64,000 nt of DNA from Sporomusa sp. KB1 (GCF_007830295.1 NZ_VLKC01000002.1:1521740-1585739); one strand, 5' to 3'. Shown: positions 24,354-34,136, counted from the first letter of the stretch. Notes: a model not told the origin generated them from the sequence alone. Numbers and translations: made by a program.

Positions 24354-26732
24354 CTACCTCTTAAGCCAAAACATCTTTGCCTTATCCGCAATAGTAGTAA
24401 CACTTTTGGCATTTACTGCCCCCCGCCATTCTGGTGGAAATAGGCGTCTATACCTCGGCTGCGAAAACCTGGCATCAATTAAGAGTATCAGTCCCCGGTC
24501 TTGTTCGGTACGAATTACCCGTCCGGCTGCTTGCAAGACCTTGTTCATTCCCGGATAAACATAGGCGTACTCAAACCCCTGGCGGTTTGTCTTATCAAAC
24601 CATTGCCTGACGATTTCCCGTTCCAGACAAATCTTAGGCAGACCGACGCCAACGATAATGGCCCCAACAAGACGTTCGCCAGTCAGATCAATTCCCTCAC
24701 CGAATATCCCGCCCAAAACAGCGAAGCCCACAAGGGTAGCCGCGTTGTCATCAGAAAAATGTTGTAAAAACTCCGCTCGCTCCGCTTCCGTCATCTCACC
24801 CATTTGTCGAATCACCCTTGTTGACGGGTTTTTCGAGGAAAAGCGCTGACATACTTCCTCCATATAACGGTAAGATGGTAAAAACACCAGGTAATTTCCC
24901 TTTTTTACCCCAATTGCTGCTGTTATACTATCGACAATAGCTTCATAGGTTTGTTGCCGCATTTTATAGGTTGTACTAATCGTATCAGCAACTAAGAGTC
25001 CTAGATTATCATGAGAAAAAGGGGAAGGAACAGCTATTTTGCCATCTTCCTCCTCACCGCCTAGAATCTCTGAAAAATAGGCAAGCGGCGTTAATGTAGC
25101 AGAGAAAAAGATAGCGGCCCGCCCCCGTTTAACCGCCTGCCGCAGCAATTCTGAGGGATTAACGCAAAACAGCTTGAGTTTTACATCCTTTTCCAGCTTC
25201 TCACAGTAGGTCACATACCGCTCATCATACAGCTCCGAAGTCCGCAGAAAAGCATTGACCTTGAAGTACAGTTCTAATAACTCTTCACGAAAACTGGTCT
25301 GTTCATTCTTGGCCAACCATTTTTCAGCCAACTCCATAAACTTTCTGAGTTGTGGCAAAACCTCAGCCGGCAGTACTGCTGCCACGTAATAATCGGCTTC
25401 ACCCACTGCGGATTTTTCCACACACAGCTTTCCAGCCTTTAACATATATGAGTTTATCTTGTCCGCAGCTTTAGCCAGCCGGGGAAGTTCGTGCTTTATG
25501 CTTTTCTTTAGATCCAGAAAACTCTGTTTGGTTATTTCTGCTGAAAACATGTCCCTGGCCCGGTCAACAAGATTATGGGCCTCATCCACCAAAAAACAAT
25601 ACTGGTCATTATTCTCGCAAAAGAAGCGTTTCAAATATACCCTGGGATCAAAAACATAGTTATAGTCACATATAACTATGTCTGCCCACAAAGCTAAATC
25701 CAGCGACAATTCAAAAGGGCAAAGCCTGTGATCCCGGGCAACTTGTTCAATTGTCTCCCGCGTGAAGGCTTCCAGATGCCAGCAATCGTTCAGCGCCAAG
25801 TTAATGCGATCATAATAACCCTTAGCATACTGGCATTCTTCCGGGGTACAGGCTGCCCCCGGCATAAAACAAGTTTTGTCTTTGGCCGTCAGGGTCAGCG
25901 TTTTACATTGCAGCCCTCCTTGCCGCAGCCTGGCAAAGGCCTCTTCTGCTAACTCCCGGGTTACCGTTTTGGCTGTAAGAAAAAATAGTTTCTCCACCTG
26001 CCCCAGGCCTAATGCCTTGACGGCTGGAAATATGGTTGCCATCGTCTTGCCGGTACCTGTTGGTGCCTGTGCAAACAGCTTACGCCCCTTAGTCAATGTT
26101 GTATATACGGCCACAGCCAATTGCCTCTGGCTATGACGAAACTCCGGAAAAGGGAATTGCAGCAATTGAGCTGAGACATTCCGAACCTCTATCCAATCGC
26201 CAAGCCGTTTAGCCCATAGTGCATACTGTGTTATCAGGGATTCAAAAAAGTCTGATAGCTCGCCAACAGAATAAACTTTTTCAAAAATCTTCATTTCTAA
26301 GCTAGCGACCTGGCAATAAGAAATCCGGACACTTATTTTTGGTAAACCCTGCTGGATGGCATACATATAAGCATAACACTTGGCCTGCGCCCAGTGCAGC
26401 GGATTATAGTCTTCCTGTATTTCATCAAGCTCATCGGTAACTGACTTGATCTCATCAATAGTTACCTGTTTATTGCCTGTCCCGTCTTTTGTAGTAATAA
26501 TACCATCGGCCCGCCCGCTGATCTGTAAGTTCACATCAGGCCGCTCAACCACTATTGCCAAACTTACCTCTGGTTCATACTCCGACCCTTGCGCTTGCTG
26601 GATTTTACGATGAATTTTACTTCCTTCGACCATGCGGGAACTGCCGGTAAATGCTGCTGATAAATCCCCTGACCGGAGTACAAATTCAACTAAATTCCGT
26701 ACTGAAGTTTTTACCACTTTGTTTAAAGACAT
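24354..26732 (-). CDS. XPD/DinG-like DNA helicase with N-terminal nuclease-like domain
   Basis: 792 residues from ATG 26732; a TTG 25 codons earlier is less likely. Residues 1-180 look like a Cas4/AddB-type PD-(D/E)XK nuclease (HRKIQQAQG, ISGRADGII, VTIDEIKSV: the D..ExK layout). Residues from 225 are a superfamily-2 helicase: Walker A AQAPTGTGKTMATIFPAVKA, an iron-sulfur region with four cysteines (CFMPGAACTPEEC after an upstream Cys), DEAH-box FLVDEAHNLVDRARD, motif VI QAAGRVIRTEQDRG. This nuclease plus XPD-type helicase fusion occurs in Firmicutes and is thought to act in DNA repair or restart. Single gene, divergent from cooS. Confidence 0.88.
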   Translation of the reverse strand: MSLNKVVKTSVRNLVEFVLRSGDLSAAFTGSSRMVEGSKIHRKIQQAQGSEYEPEVSLAIVVERPDVNLQISGRADGIITTKDGTGNKQVTIDEIKSVTDELDEIQEDYNPLHWAQAKCYAYMYAIQQGLPKISVRISYCQVASLEMKIFEKVYSVGELSDFFESLITQYALWAKRLGDWIEVRNVSAQLLQFPFPEFRHSQRQLAVAVYTTLTKGRKLFAQAPTGTGKTMATIFPAVKALGLGQVEKLFFLTAKTVTRELAEEAFARLRQGGLQCKTLTLTAKDKTCFMPGAACTPEECQYAKGYYDRINLALNDCWHLEAFTRETIEQVARDHRLCPFELSLDLALWADIVICDYNYVFDPRVYLKRFFCENNDQYCFLVDEAHNLVDRARDMFSAEITKQSFLDLKKSIKHELPRLAKAADKINSYMLKAGKLCVEKSAVGEADYYVAAVLPAEVLPQLRKFMELAEKWLAKNEQTSFREELLELYFKVNAFLRTSELYDERYVTYCEKLEKDVKLKLFCVNPSELLRQAVKRGRAAIFFSATLTPLAYFSEILGGEEEDGKIAVPSPFSHDNLGLLVADTISTTYKMRQQTYEAIVDSITAAIGVKKGNYLVFLPSYRYMEEVCQRFSSKNPSTRVIRQMGEMTEAERAEFLQHFSDDNAATLVGFAVLGGIFGEGIDLTGERLVGAIIVGVGLPKICLEREIVRQWFDKTNRQGFEYAYVYPGMNKVLQAAGRVIRTEQDRGLILLIDARFSQPRYRRLFPPEWRGAVNAKSVTTIADKAKMFWLKR

Positions 26733-26997
26733 ATGTATTACCCTTCGTCCTGGAGTATTGCTTTTACATCCTGCTTCTAGGTTACCACCCCACACGATTG
26801 TACTCAAGTCAAACTAGGAAAAAGAGGCCACAGAAAAAACCTGCCTATGGCCTCCCTGGCAAACGCTATGTCATTACTTTTATGTCGAAAAAACTATAAT
26901 AAAGTCAACTTTGTTAGCAGGAATACAATATACTGACTGGAATATTAAACAAATATGGTCGACAATACAGAATTCAGTAAAGGAGCTGATTAGGTTC

Positions 26998-28920
26998 ATG
27001 AAGAGCCAAGAGCCATTAGATTCAAGTGTAAAAGAAATGTTAGATGTAGCCAAAACAAGTAATGTTTCAACTGTGTGGGACCGCTATCAAAGTCAACTGC
27101 CGCAATGCGGCTTTGGTGAAAGCGGTATCTGCTGTCGCAATTGTCTACAAGGCCCTTGTCGGATTAACCCCTTTGGTGACGGACCAGACGTCGGTGTTTG
27201 TGGTGCCAACGCCGATACCATAGTTGCCCGTAACCTCATCCGCGGAATCGCAGGCGGAGCAGCCAGCCATTCCGGCCATGGTAAGCATTTGGCTCATGTT
27301 CTAAAAAAGGTGGCAAAAGGTGAGGCTCTTGCTTACGAGGTCAAAGAAGCAGCCAAGCTAAACGCCGTGGCCGCACGCTTAGGCATTCCAACGGAAAATC
27401 GCAGCACCAAGGAAATAGCTGGCGATGTCGCCCAAGCCGCACTGGACGAGTTTTCCGAACGTGAAACTCCCAACGCCTGGGCAGCAACCACCTTGACTGC
27501 TGGACGGATAGCCAAACTAAACGAGCTGAAGGTAATACCTTATGGTATTGACAGCATTATTGCTGAGATCATGCATCGTACTACCCTAGGGGTAGACGCT
27601 GACCCAGTAAACTTACTGTTAGGCGGTATTAAAGGTGCAATAGCAGATTTTGCTGGTTGCCACTTAGGTACTGACTTAGCCGATATTCTTTTTGGTATTC
27701 CAGCACCAACAGTGAGTGAGGCCAACATGGGCGTGATTAGGGAAAAGGCTGTAAACATCGCTCTTCATGGACACAATCCCCTTCTTTCCGACATGATCGT
27801 CGCAACCTCCCGCGAGCCTGAGATCTTAGCCGAGGCCAAGGCAGCCGGCGCCGAACAAGGCATCCAGCTAATGGGAATCTGCTGCACCGGCAACGAAGTT
27901 CTCATGCGCCATGGCGTACCAACTGTCACCACTGCTGTTTCGCAGGAACTGCCTATTCTTACAGGTGCCCTTGATGCCATGATCGTCGATTATCAGTGTG
28001 TCTATCCTTCGTTGCCTACTGTTGCTGCCTGTTTTGGCACCCCGCTGATTACTACCATGGATATCGCAAAAATACCGGGGGCAACCCATATTGAATTTGA
28101 TGAAGACCATGCTAGCGAAAAGGCTCGCGAAATAATCAGGATAGCAATTACCGCCTTTAAACGCCGCCTAAATAAGCCTGTTCATATCCCTCCCAAAACC
28201 AGCAAGGTGGTTGCAGGCTTCTCGACTGAGACTATTGTGGGCGCCTTAGCCAAACTAAATGCCGACGACCCGTTGCAACCGCTTGTCGACAATATCGTCA
28301 ACGGCAATATTCAAGGTGTCGTATTATTTGCTGGTTGCAGCAATATCAAAGTTGGTCATGACCAAAATTTTGTTGCTATTGCCAAAGAACTGATTGCCCG
28401 CAATATTCTGGTATTGGCTACCGGGTGCGGCGCTGGCGCCTTTGCCCGCAATGGCCTATTAGATCCACAGGCAACACTCAACTATGCTGGTGACGGACTA
28501 AAAGCCGTACTCACAGCGATTGGCGAAGCCAATGGACTAAACGGTCCGTTGCCTCCGGTCTTACATATGGGCTCCTGTGTTGATAACTCCCGCCCTGTTG
28601 ATATTGCCGTGGCACTTGCTAACAAGCTAAAAGTGGACATTCCTCAGCTCCCTGTTGTTGCCAGTGCACCTGAATACAAGACAGAAAAAGCCTTAGCCAT
28701 CGGCACCTGGGCTGCCACCCTTGGCTTGCCTACCCATCTGGGATTGGTGCCGCCAGTCGTTGGCAGCAAACTGGTCACAAGGATTCTTACCCAGGACATT
28801 AAAGAACTAACAGGCGGTTACTTCATCGTCGAGCCAGACCCAATACTAGCAGCCGAGAAGATTTTCAGCGCAATACAGGAACGGCGCCAAAAATTAAATA
28901 TTAGCACCCGTAGTTGGTAA
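26998..28920 (+). CDS. cooS: Anaerobic Ni-Fe carbon monoxide dehydrogenase catalytic subunit
   Basis: 640 residues from ATG 26998, with GGAG 12 nt upstream; this start gives the normal CooS length, while earlier codons add an atypical leader. Cluster ligands are visible: CGFGESGICCRNCLQGPCRI (B and D clusters), GCHLGTDLADILFG, ICCTGNEVL, LATGCGAGAFARNG and HMGSCVDNSRPVD (C-cluster). It oxidises CO to CO2 or the reverse at the [Ni-4Fe-4S] site. Only a ferredoxin-like gene follows, with no acetyl-CoA synthase subunits, so it is a stand-alone CODH rather than the Wood-Ljungdahl complex copy. It likely feeds electrons through the CooF-like protein. Confidence 0.95.
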   Translation: MKSQEPLDSSVKEMLDVAKTSNVSTVWDRYQSQLPQCGFGESGICCRNCLQGPCRINPFGDGPDVGVCGANADTIVARNLIRGIAGGAASHSGHGKHLAHVLKKVAKGEALAYEVKEAAKLNAVAARLGIPTENRSTKEIAGDVAQAALDEFSERETPNAWAATTLTAGRIAKLNELKVIPYGIDSIIAEIMHRTTLGVDADPVNLLLGGIKGAIADFAGCHLGTDLADILFGIPAPTVSEANMGVIREKAVNIALHGHNPLLSDMIVATSREPEILAEAKAAGAEQGIQLMGICCTGNEVLMRHGVPTVTTAVSQELPILTGALDAMIVDYQCVYPSLPTVAACFGTPLITTMDIAKIPGATHIEFDEDHASEKAREIIRIAITAFKRRLNKPVHIPPKTSKVVAGFSTETIVGALAKLNADDPLQPLVDNIVNGNIQGVVLFAGCSNIKVGHDQNFVAIAKELIARNILVLATGCGAGAFARNGLLDPQATLNYAGDGLKAVLTAIGEANGLNGPLPPVLHMGSCVDNSRPVDIAVALANKLKVDIPQLPVVASAPEYKTEKALAIGTWAATLGLPTHLGLVPPVVGSKLVTRILTQDIKELTGGYFIVEPDPILAAEKIFSAIQERRQKLNISTRSW

Positions 28921-28931
28921 GGAGGATTACC

Positions 28932-29450
28932 ATGCAAAAAGAAATCCTTATCCGGTATGAACGCTGTATGGGCTGCCATTCCTGTGAAGTAGCCTGTGCC
29001 GTAGCCCATTCACCCTCGAAAACGCTAGTTGGCGCGATAGTAAGCGATAAGCCACCACTTAAACAAATTTATGTCGAACAAATTGACAACCTAAAAGCCC
29101 CTATTGCCTGCCGTCACTGCGAAGAAGCTCCCTGTGTGGAACTCTGTACAACCCATTCGCTCCACCATACCCCTGATGGCCTGGTTACCAACAGTGATCG
29201 TCAGGACAAATGTATAGGTTGCTGGATGTGCATTATGGCCTGTCCATTTGGTGTAATCCGCCAGGACGGCGATAAGCGCCGGGCGGTAAAATGTGACAGA
29301 GAATGCCTGGACGAAGCGGGTATTCCAGCCTGCGTCAAAGCGTGCCCAACCAGTGCGCTGGTATTTAGCACCGTAGCTGATTTCCAAGCAGGCAAGAGGC
29401 GCGGGCAGGTTGCCGTGCTGGAAGACTGCGCAAGCAGCAGCCAGGACTGA
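28932..29450 (+). CDS. cooF: CooF-like four-cluster ferredoxin
   Basis: 172 residues from ATG 28932, after AAGGAGG. Four Cys motifs: CMGCHSCEVACAVAH, CRHCEEAPCVELC, CIGCWMCIMACPFG and CVKACPTSA. This is the layout of CooF/HycB/DmsB-type electron carriers, binding about four [4Fe-4S] clusters. It lies 11 nt after cooS and is co-transcribed. It is expected to accept electrons from CooS. The next partner in the chain is not on this transcript; a NuoEFG-like trio on the opposite strand is a candidate. Confidence 0.92.
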   Translation: MQKEILIRYERCMGCHSCEVACAVAHSPSKTLVGAIVSDKPPLKQIYVEQIDNLKAPIACRHCEEAPCVELCTTHSLHHTPDGLVTNSDRQDKCIGCWMCIMACPFGVIRQDGDKRRAVKCDRECLDEAGIPACVKACPTSALVFSTVADFQAGKRRGQVAVLEDCASSSQD

Positions 29451-29471
29451 GTTATTTAGCAACTAGTCGAA

Positions 29472-29512
29472 AAAGATCCTACAGCACCGTATCGCTGTAG
29501 GATCTTTCTTTA
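29472..29512 (+). terminator. Terminator between cooSF and the converging NuoG-like gene
   Basis: AAAGATCCTACAGC / GCTGTAGGATCTTT arms, T-rich on both strands, so it serves both converging transcripts. Confidence 0.9.
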
Positions 29513-29517
29513 TTTCG

Positions 29518-30270
29518 TTACTTCGCAGCAACGCCATATAAGTCTTTAAATTTTTTAAAAATATGCGTTCGCTTACAGCTTTCACATAAGATTTCATCGT
29601 CTGTAGAGCCCAGCTTGTTACGCATATATTCAATTTGTTCTTGGGTTATGAAGTGCTTGCCACACGACTTGCAGCTTAGCAATGCAAACTTTTTGTTCCA
29701 TATCGTTCTGTGCTGTTTTTCTTCACGAATAGGTATGGCTCCGGTAGGACATACTTGGGCGCATGCACCACAACCCATGCACGCCTCCGAGGGTTCATCA
29801 TATGGAGTAGCTACTTTTTTCGTAATTCCTCTGCTTATTGTGGATATTGCAGCTAAACCCACTGTTTCACAGGCTTTTACACACAATCCGCATAGAATAC
29901 ACTGCTCATCAGTTGCTGAAGTAAATCTTGCAGGTTTAGAAACTGAATATTCTTCTCTAAGCTTATTTATTTGCTGATTGTTGGGAACCCTTGCTGAGAG
30001 TAGCATGATAATAGTCTTTCTCATCCCGAGTATTTTGGCGGAATTAGTAATTACTTCCACTTCCTTGGTAACCGGGTAAACACAGGAAGTAACAACCTTA
30101 TGCCAGCCGTTTTCAACTACTTCAACAATACATAGCCGGCAGCTTGCCTGACCAGGCAGGGCGTCACTGTGGCACAGGGTAGGAATATAAATATTGTTAC
30201 GCTGTGCTACAGCCAAGAGAAATTCTCCTGCTTCTGCCTGGCATATCTTACCGTCGATGGTTATATTCAT
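29518..30270 (-). CDS. NuoG/HydA-N-terminus-like iron-sulfur subunit (no catalytic domain)
   Basis: 250 residues from ATG 30270, after GGAGG and overlapping the previous stop codon. Residues 1-80 are a plant-type [2Fe-2S] domain (CHSDALPGQASCRLCIVEV, then TSCVYPV). Next are two [4Fe-4S] motifs (CILCGLCVKACETV and CMGCGACAQVCPTGAI). The C-terminal 60 residues add a four-cysteine, rubredoxin-like knuckle (CKSCGKHF ... CESCKRTH). It resembles the N-terminus of HydA or NuoG but stops before any H-cluster or molybdopterin domain. It is the third subunit of a NuoE-NuoF-NuoG-like flavoprotein complex. The catalytic partner must be elsewhere or absent. Confidence 0.88.
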   Translation of the reverse strand: MNITIDGKICQAEAGEFLLAVAQRNNIYIPTLCHSDALPGQASCRLCIVEVVENGWHKVVTSCVYPVTKEVEVITNSAKILGMRKTIIMLLSARVPNNQQINKLREEYSVSKPARFTSATDEQCILCGLCVKACETVGLAAISTISRGITKKVATPYDEPSEACMGCGACAQVCPTGAIPIREEKQHRTIWNKKFALLSCKSCGKHFITQEQIEYMRNKLGSTDDEILCESCKRTHIFKKFKDLYGVAAK

Positions 30271-32084
30271 CAAATAGCCTCCTCTCCGACCTTCACTGCA
30301 TTAAATTTGCAGGAATCAACGCAATTTCCGCACTTAATGCATTTTTGCATATCTAGTGTATGGGAAGCCTTAGCCTCGCCCTCAATAGCCATCGCCGGAC
30401 AATTTCTTTTGCACTTTCCGCAACCTATGCACAACTCCTGATCAATGTAGAACGTAGTTAGCTCCTTGCATATTCCAGCCGGACATTTTTTATCAACAAT
30501 ATGCGCTATGTACTCGTCCCTAAAGTATTTGAGGGTCGACACAACCGGATTGGGCGCACTCTTTCCCAGTCCGCATAGTGCAGCTTCGCTGGTCATGCTG
30601 CAAATTTCTTCCAAAGTTTCGATATCGCCTAACTGACCTTTTCCATTACAAATATCATTTAGGATGTCGAGCATTCTCTTTAGACCCTCCCGGCAAGGAA
30701 CACATTTGCCGCAAGATTCCTCTGCCAGAAAGTTGACATAGTACCTGGCCACATCGACCATGCAGGTTCGCTCATCCATGATAATCATGCCACCTGATCC
30801 CATCATTGAGCCAGCCTCTGCAAGGGTGTCAAAATCAACCTTAAGATCCAGTAGACTTTCCGGAATACAGCCGCCTGACGGCCCACCGCTTTGAACAGCT
30901 TTGAATTTCTTGTTGCCAATCACGCCGCCGCCAATGCCAAATATCAGTTCCCGTAAGGGTATACCCATTGGTACTTCCACCAAGCCGGTATTCTTGACCT
31001 TGCCAACAAGGGAAAATACCTTGGTACCTGTACTCCCTTTTGCACCAATGCCCCTAAACCATTCACTGCCGTTGTTGATAATTAGCGGGATATTGGCCCA
31101 GGTTTCAACATTGTTGAGAATGGTCGGTTGTCCCCAAAGGCCTTTCTCTACAGAGCGGACATATTTAGCCCTCGGCTCGCCAACATTGCCTTCAATAGAA
31201 GCCATAAGAGCAGTAGACTCGCCGCAAACAAAGGCACCGCCGCCTCGTACAATTTGGATGTCAAAATTGAAGCCGCTTCCTAAAATGTTCTGCCCGAGGA
31301 AACCACGCTCTTTGGCTTTGGCGATAGCGATATCCAAATTCTTGATTGCTAACGAATATTCATCTCTGATGTAGATATAGCCCATTTCGGACTGTATCGC
31401 ATAGCCGGCAATCAGCATTCCTTCAATGATACTATTGGGGTCACCCTCCATAATACTTCTATCCATAAAGGCGCCAGGGTCACCCTCATCACCGTTGCAT
31501 ACCACATACTTGGGAAAATTGTCATAGCCCGCACATTGCTTCCATTTACGACCTGTAGGAAAACCAGCACCGCCCCGGCCCCGCAAGCCGGAGTCCGCTA
31601 CTTCTGAGATAACCTGAGCCGGAGTCATGGCAAACAGCACCTTGTTCAATGCTTGATAACCGAGCCTCTCGATATAGTCATCGATATCAGCAGGATCAAT
31701 CTCGCCGATATTCCGCAACGCCAGCTTCATCTGCTTTTTATAGAAATCGTTATCGTTTTGCGATTGCACCTTTTTGCCTGTGGCAGCATCCACATATAGA
31801 AGTCTGTCGATGACCTCGTCGGCCATAATAGACTTTTCAAATATTTCGTCAACATCTGCCTGCTTAACTTTATAATAAGAAATATCATCAGGCATGATTT
31901 TCACAATTGGACCTTTTTCACAAAATCCATTGCAACCGGTAGCTTTTATGATCGGTTCGACGCTAACTGCTACGCTTGCTGCCAACACTTTATTTTTTAA
32001 CCCTGTATAGATTTCCAGACTATTATTAGCAAGGCAGCCGGTGCCACAGCAAACCAGTACCTTTTTTTGGCTATTCGCACCCAT
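30270..32084 (-). CDS. NuoF/HydB-like NADH-binding flavoprotein subunit
   Basis: 604 residues, ATG start, 14-nt overlap with the gene before. Order: thioredoxin-like [2Fe-2S] (CCGTGCLANNSLEIY ... CNGFCEKGPIVKI), FMN/NADH region (GRGGAGFPTGRKWKQC and GDEGDPGAFMDRSIMEGDPN), SLBB-type middle, [4Fe-4S] ESCGKCVPCREGLKRM, and a C-terminal 2x[4Fe-4S] ferredoxin (CIGCGKCKRNCPAMAIEG and CIKCGNCVDSCKFNAV). This is the HydB arrangement of electron-bifurcating hydrogenases and related NADP- or NAD-linked complexes. It exchanges electrons between NAD(P)H and the ferredoxin clusters. Confidence 0.93.
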   Translation of the reverse strand: MGANSQKKVLVCCGTGCLANNSLEIYTGLKNKVLAASVAVSVEPIIKATGCNGFCEKGPIVKIMPDDISYYKVKQADVDEIFEKSIMADEVIDRLLYVDAATGKKVQSQNDNDFYKKQMKLALRNIGEIDPADIDDYIERLGYQALNKVLFAMTPAQVISEVADSGLRGRGGAGFPTGRKWKQCAGYDNFPKYVVCNGDEGDPGAFMDRSIMEGDPNSIIEGMLIAGYAIQSEMGYIYIRDEYSLAIKNLDIAIAKAKERGFLGQNILGSGFNFDIQIVRGGGAFVCGESTALMASIEGNVGEPRAKYVRSVEKGLWGQPTILNNVETWANIPLIINNGSEWFRGIGAKGSTGTKVFSLVGKVKNTGLVEVPMGIPLRELIFGIGGGVIGNKKFKAVQSGGPSGGCIPESLLDLKVDFDTLAEAGSMMGSGGMIIMDERTCMVDVARYYVNFLAEESCGKCVPCREGLKRMLDILNDICNGKGQLGDIETLEEICSMTSEAALCGLGKSAPNPVVSTLKYFRDEYIAHIVDKKCPAGICKELTTFYIDQELCIGCGKCKRNCPAMAIEGEAKASHTLDMQKCIKCGNCVDSCKFNAVKVGEEAI

Positions 32085-32565
32085 TTAGTTCTCCCCCATA
32101 TTCGCCCAGGATTTCTCTAATTCTAGCTGCCGTAACTTTTCCATAGTAGGTTTCATTCACAACAATAACAGGAGCAATCGCACAGGACCCGAGACAATTT
32201 ACTGTTTCCAGAGAAAAACGCCCATCTGCGCTAGTTTCACCCGGTTTAATATGAAGGGATTTCTCGATTTCATCAATGATAATCATCGACGACCTAATGT
32301 GACAGGCTGTACCATCGCAAACCTTAATAATATTGTCACCTTTTGGCGTCAGGCTTAAGGCCTTATAAAATGTTGCCATGCTATATAACTTGCTTAGCGG
32401 AGTATCGAGATATTTAGCCAATATAAGCAGCGCTTCCCTGGGGATGTAATTATACTCACGTTGGATATCTTGAAGAATCGCCAGGGTGTAACGCTTCTCC
32501 TGCGGGTACTTTTGGATCACTTTGTGGGTGGATGAAAAATCAATTGACGTTTTTTCCATTGACAT
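32071..32565 (-). CDS. NuoE/HydC-like [2Fe-2S] subunit
   Basis: 164 residues, ATG with AGGTGAG upstream. N-terminal helical bundle (YPQEKRYTLAILQDIQREYN) and a thioredoxin-like [2Fe-2S] domain with CDGTACHIRSS and CLGSCAIAPVIVV: the four-Cys pattern of NuoE/HydC/HndA. It is first of the three-gene operon NuoE-NuoF-NuoG-like (32565 down to 29518), with overlapping ends. In HydABC and Stn-type (Sporomusa Nfn) complexes this subunit partners the NuoF-like one. Confidence 0.92.
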   Translation of the reverse strand: MSMEKTSIDFSSTHKVIQKYPQEKRYTLAILQDIQREYNYIPREALLILAKYLDTPLSKLYSMATFYKALSLTPKGDNIIKVCDGTACHIRSSMIIIDEIEKSLHIKPGETSADGRFSLETVNCLGSCAIAPVIVVNETYYGKVTAARIREILGEYGGELNGCE

Positions 32566-32741
32566 ATTGTCTCACCTTCTGATTATAATTTTGCCAGTTG
32601 CAGACTGTCCCATATTGTTACTTTTTTTATATATTATAGCTTCGAAGACAAAACCCTTTTTCCATGTCCTAAATAACCGAAATTTACTGACAAAAAAGTC
32701 TATATTCCTCTCTTTCAAGTCACAAAACGACCCGAGTTAAC

Positions 32742-32776
32742 CCAAAAAATCCGTAGATAACATTTATCTACGGATT
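32742..32776 (-). terminator. Terminator after the DUF362 ferredoxin gene
   Basis: AATCCGTAGATAA / TTATCTACGGATT arms with T6 on the minus strand, 15 nt past the stop. Confidence 0.9.
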
Positions 32777-32790
32777 CTTGCTAAGCCTGA

Positions 32791-33915
32791 TTAGATTTCA
32801 ATAAGCTCATAACCCTTTGTGCCGATACCAATTTTTTCGGCATGATCAAGGCACACCCGCCAATTGGTTTCCGGATGAGTGGCATGAAAATGATCCTGTT
32901 TTCCACCGTCACTCCCTTGGTTTGCTAGCTGTTCAGCCAAGTAGCTGCCTGAGATAACCGGAGCCTGGTTAGCCATATCGGCACAAGCCATATCAAGTGC
33001 TACCGGGTCAAACGAGGCGAACATCCCGATATCGGGAATTATGGGTACGTCATTTTCGGCATGACAATCACAAAATGGTGCTACATCAACAACTAAGCTG
33101 ATATGAAAGTGTGGTCTGTCATGTAATACAGCCCACGAATACTCGGCAATTTTCTTGTTTAGAATATCATTGGACTCATCCCATGCCGCAGCAATCGCAT
33201 TAACATGACAAACGCCGATACATCTTCCGCAGCCGACACATCTGGCATGGTCAATCTGTGCCTGTTTATCAGTAACCGTTATCGCCTTATGAGCACAAAT
33301 TTTTCCGCAGGCGCCACAACCTACACAAGTTTTGCTTTTTACCTTAGGTTTACCATCACTATGCATCTCCATCTTACCGGCTCTTGAACCACAGCCCATG
33401 CCGATGTTTTTTAATGCACCGCCGAATCCGGTAAGCTCGTGGCCTTTAAAATGGTTCAAACTGATCACAATATCGGCATCCATTATGGCCCGCCCAATTT
33501 TGGCTTCTTTAACATATTCGCCGCTAGGAACAGGAACATAGGCCTCATCAGTTCCCTTTAACCCATCACCGATAATAATCTGACAGCCGGTTGTAAACGG
33601 ATTATACCCATTTTCGTAAGCAGCATCCAAATGCTCCAGGGCATCTTTACGCCTGCCTACATACAATGTGTTGCAATCGGTAAGAAACACTTTGCCACCC
33701 TGGTCTTTGATTACATCAGCAATAACCTTGGAATAATTCGGTCTGAGAAAAGCAAGATTGCCAGGCTCACCAAAATGTATTTTTATTGCAGCAAACTTAC
33801 CCTTGAAATCAATTTCTTTAATTCCAGCTTTTTTTACAAGCTTCTCCAACTTTCGCAGCAAATTCATCTTGGGGGTTGCGCGCAAATTGGTAAAGAAAAC
33901 TTTTGACTGCTTCAT
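32791..33915 (-). CDS. DUF362-domain ferredoxin protein
   Basis: 374 residues from ATG 33915, 9 nt after AAGGGG. Residues 1-200 and 260-374 form the DUF362 fold (KIHFGEPGNLAFLRPNYSKV, DADIVISLNHFKGHELTG). Between them is a ferredoxin insert with CVGCGACGKICAHKAI and CVGCGRCIGVCHVNAI, binding two [4Fe-4S] clusters. A GCGSRAGKMEMH glycine/His segment precedes it. The family is common in acetogens and clostridia and its role is unknown. It is a separate transcription unit upstream of the NuoE-like operon and may belong to the same redox network. Confidence 0.88.
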   Translation of the reverse strand: MKQSKVFFTNLRATPKMNLLRKLEKLVKKAGIKEIDFKGKFAAIKIHFGEPGNLAFLRPNYSKVIADVIKDQGGKVFLTDCNTLYVGRRKDALEHLDAAYENGYNPFTTGCQIIIGDGLKGTDEAYVPVPSGEYVKEAKIGRAIMDADIVISLNHFKGHELTGFGGALKNIGMGCGSRAGKMEMHSDGKPKVKSKTCVGCGACGKICAHKAITVTDKQAQIDHARCVGCGRCIGVCHVNAIAAAWDESNDILNKKIAEYSWAVLHDRPHFHISLVVDVAPFCDCHAENDVPIIPDIGMFASFDPVALDMACADMANQAPVISGSYLAEQLANQGSDGGKQDHFHATHPETNWRVCLDHAEKIGIGTKGYELIEI

Positions 33916-34136
33916 AACATTCACCCCTTACTGTGTTTATGAAATTTCTGGAAATTCCATGCATCTGTTCACTATTATAATAGTAGCGGACAGCATACTC
34001 TTTTACAAGTACTTACTTGGGGGTTCCCTAGTATCTATTTATATACTTCAGGTTTGCATTCCAGCTTATTGACTGCTGCTCATTTACTAACAGCTTGACT
34101 AATTTATATCCACATTGTACTATTTATATATCTTGT

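Noticed and set aside
29518..32565. Complete electron-bifurcating hydrogenase HydABC
   Set aside because: The NuoG/HydA-like subunit has no H-cluster domain; no hydrogenase catalytic gene is in the window.
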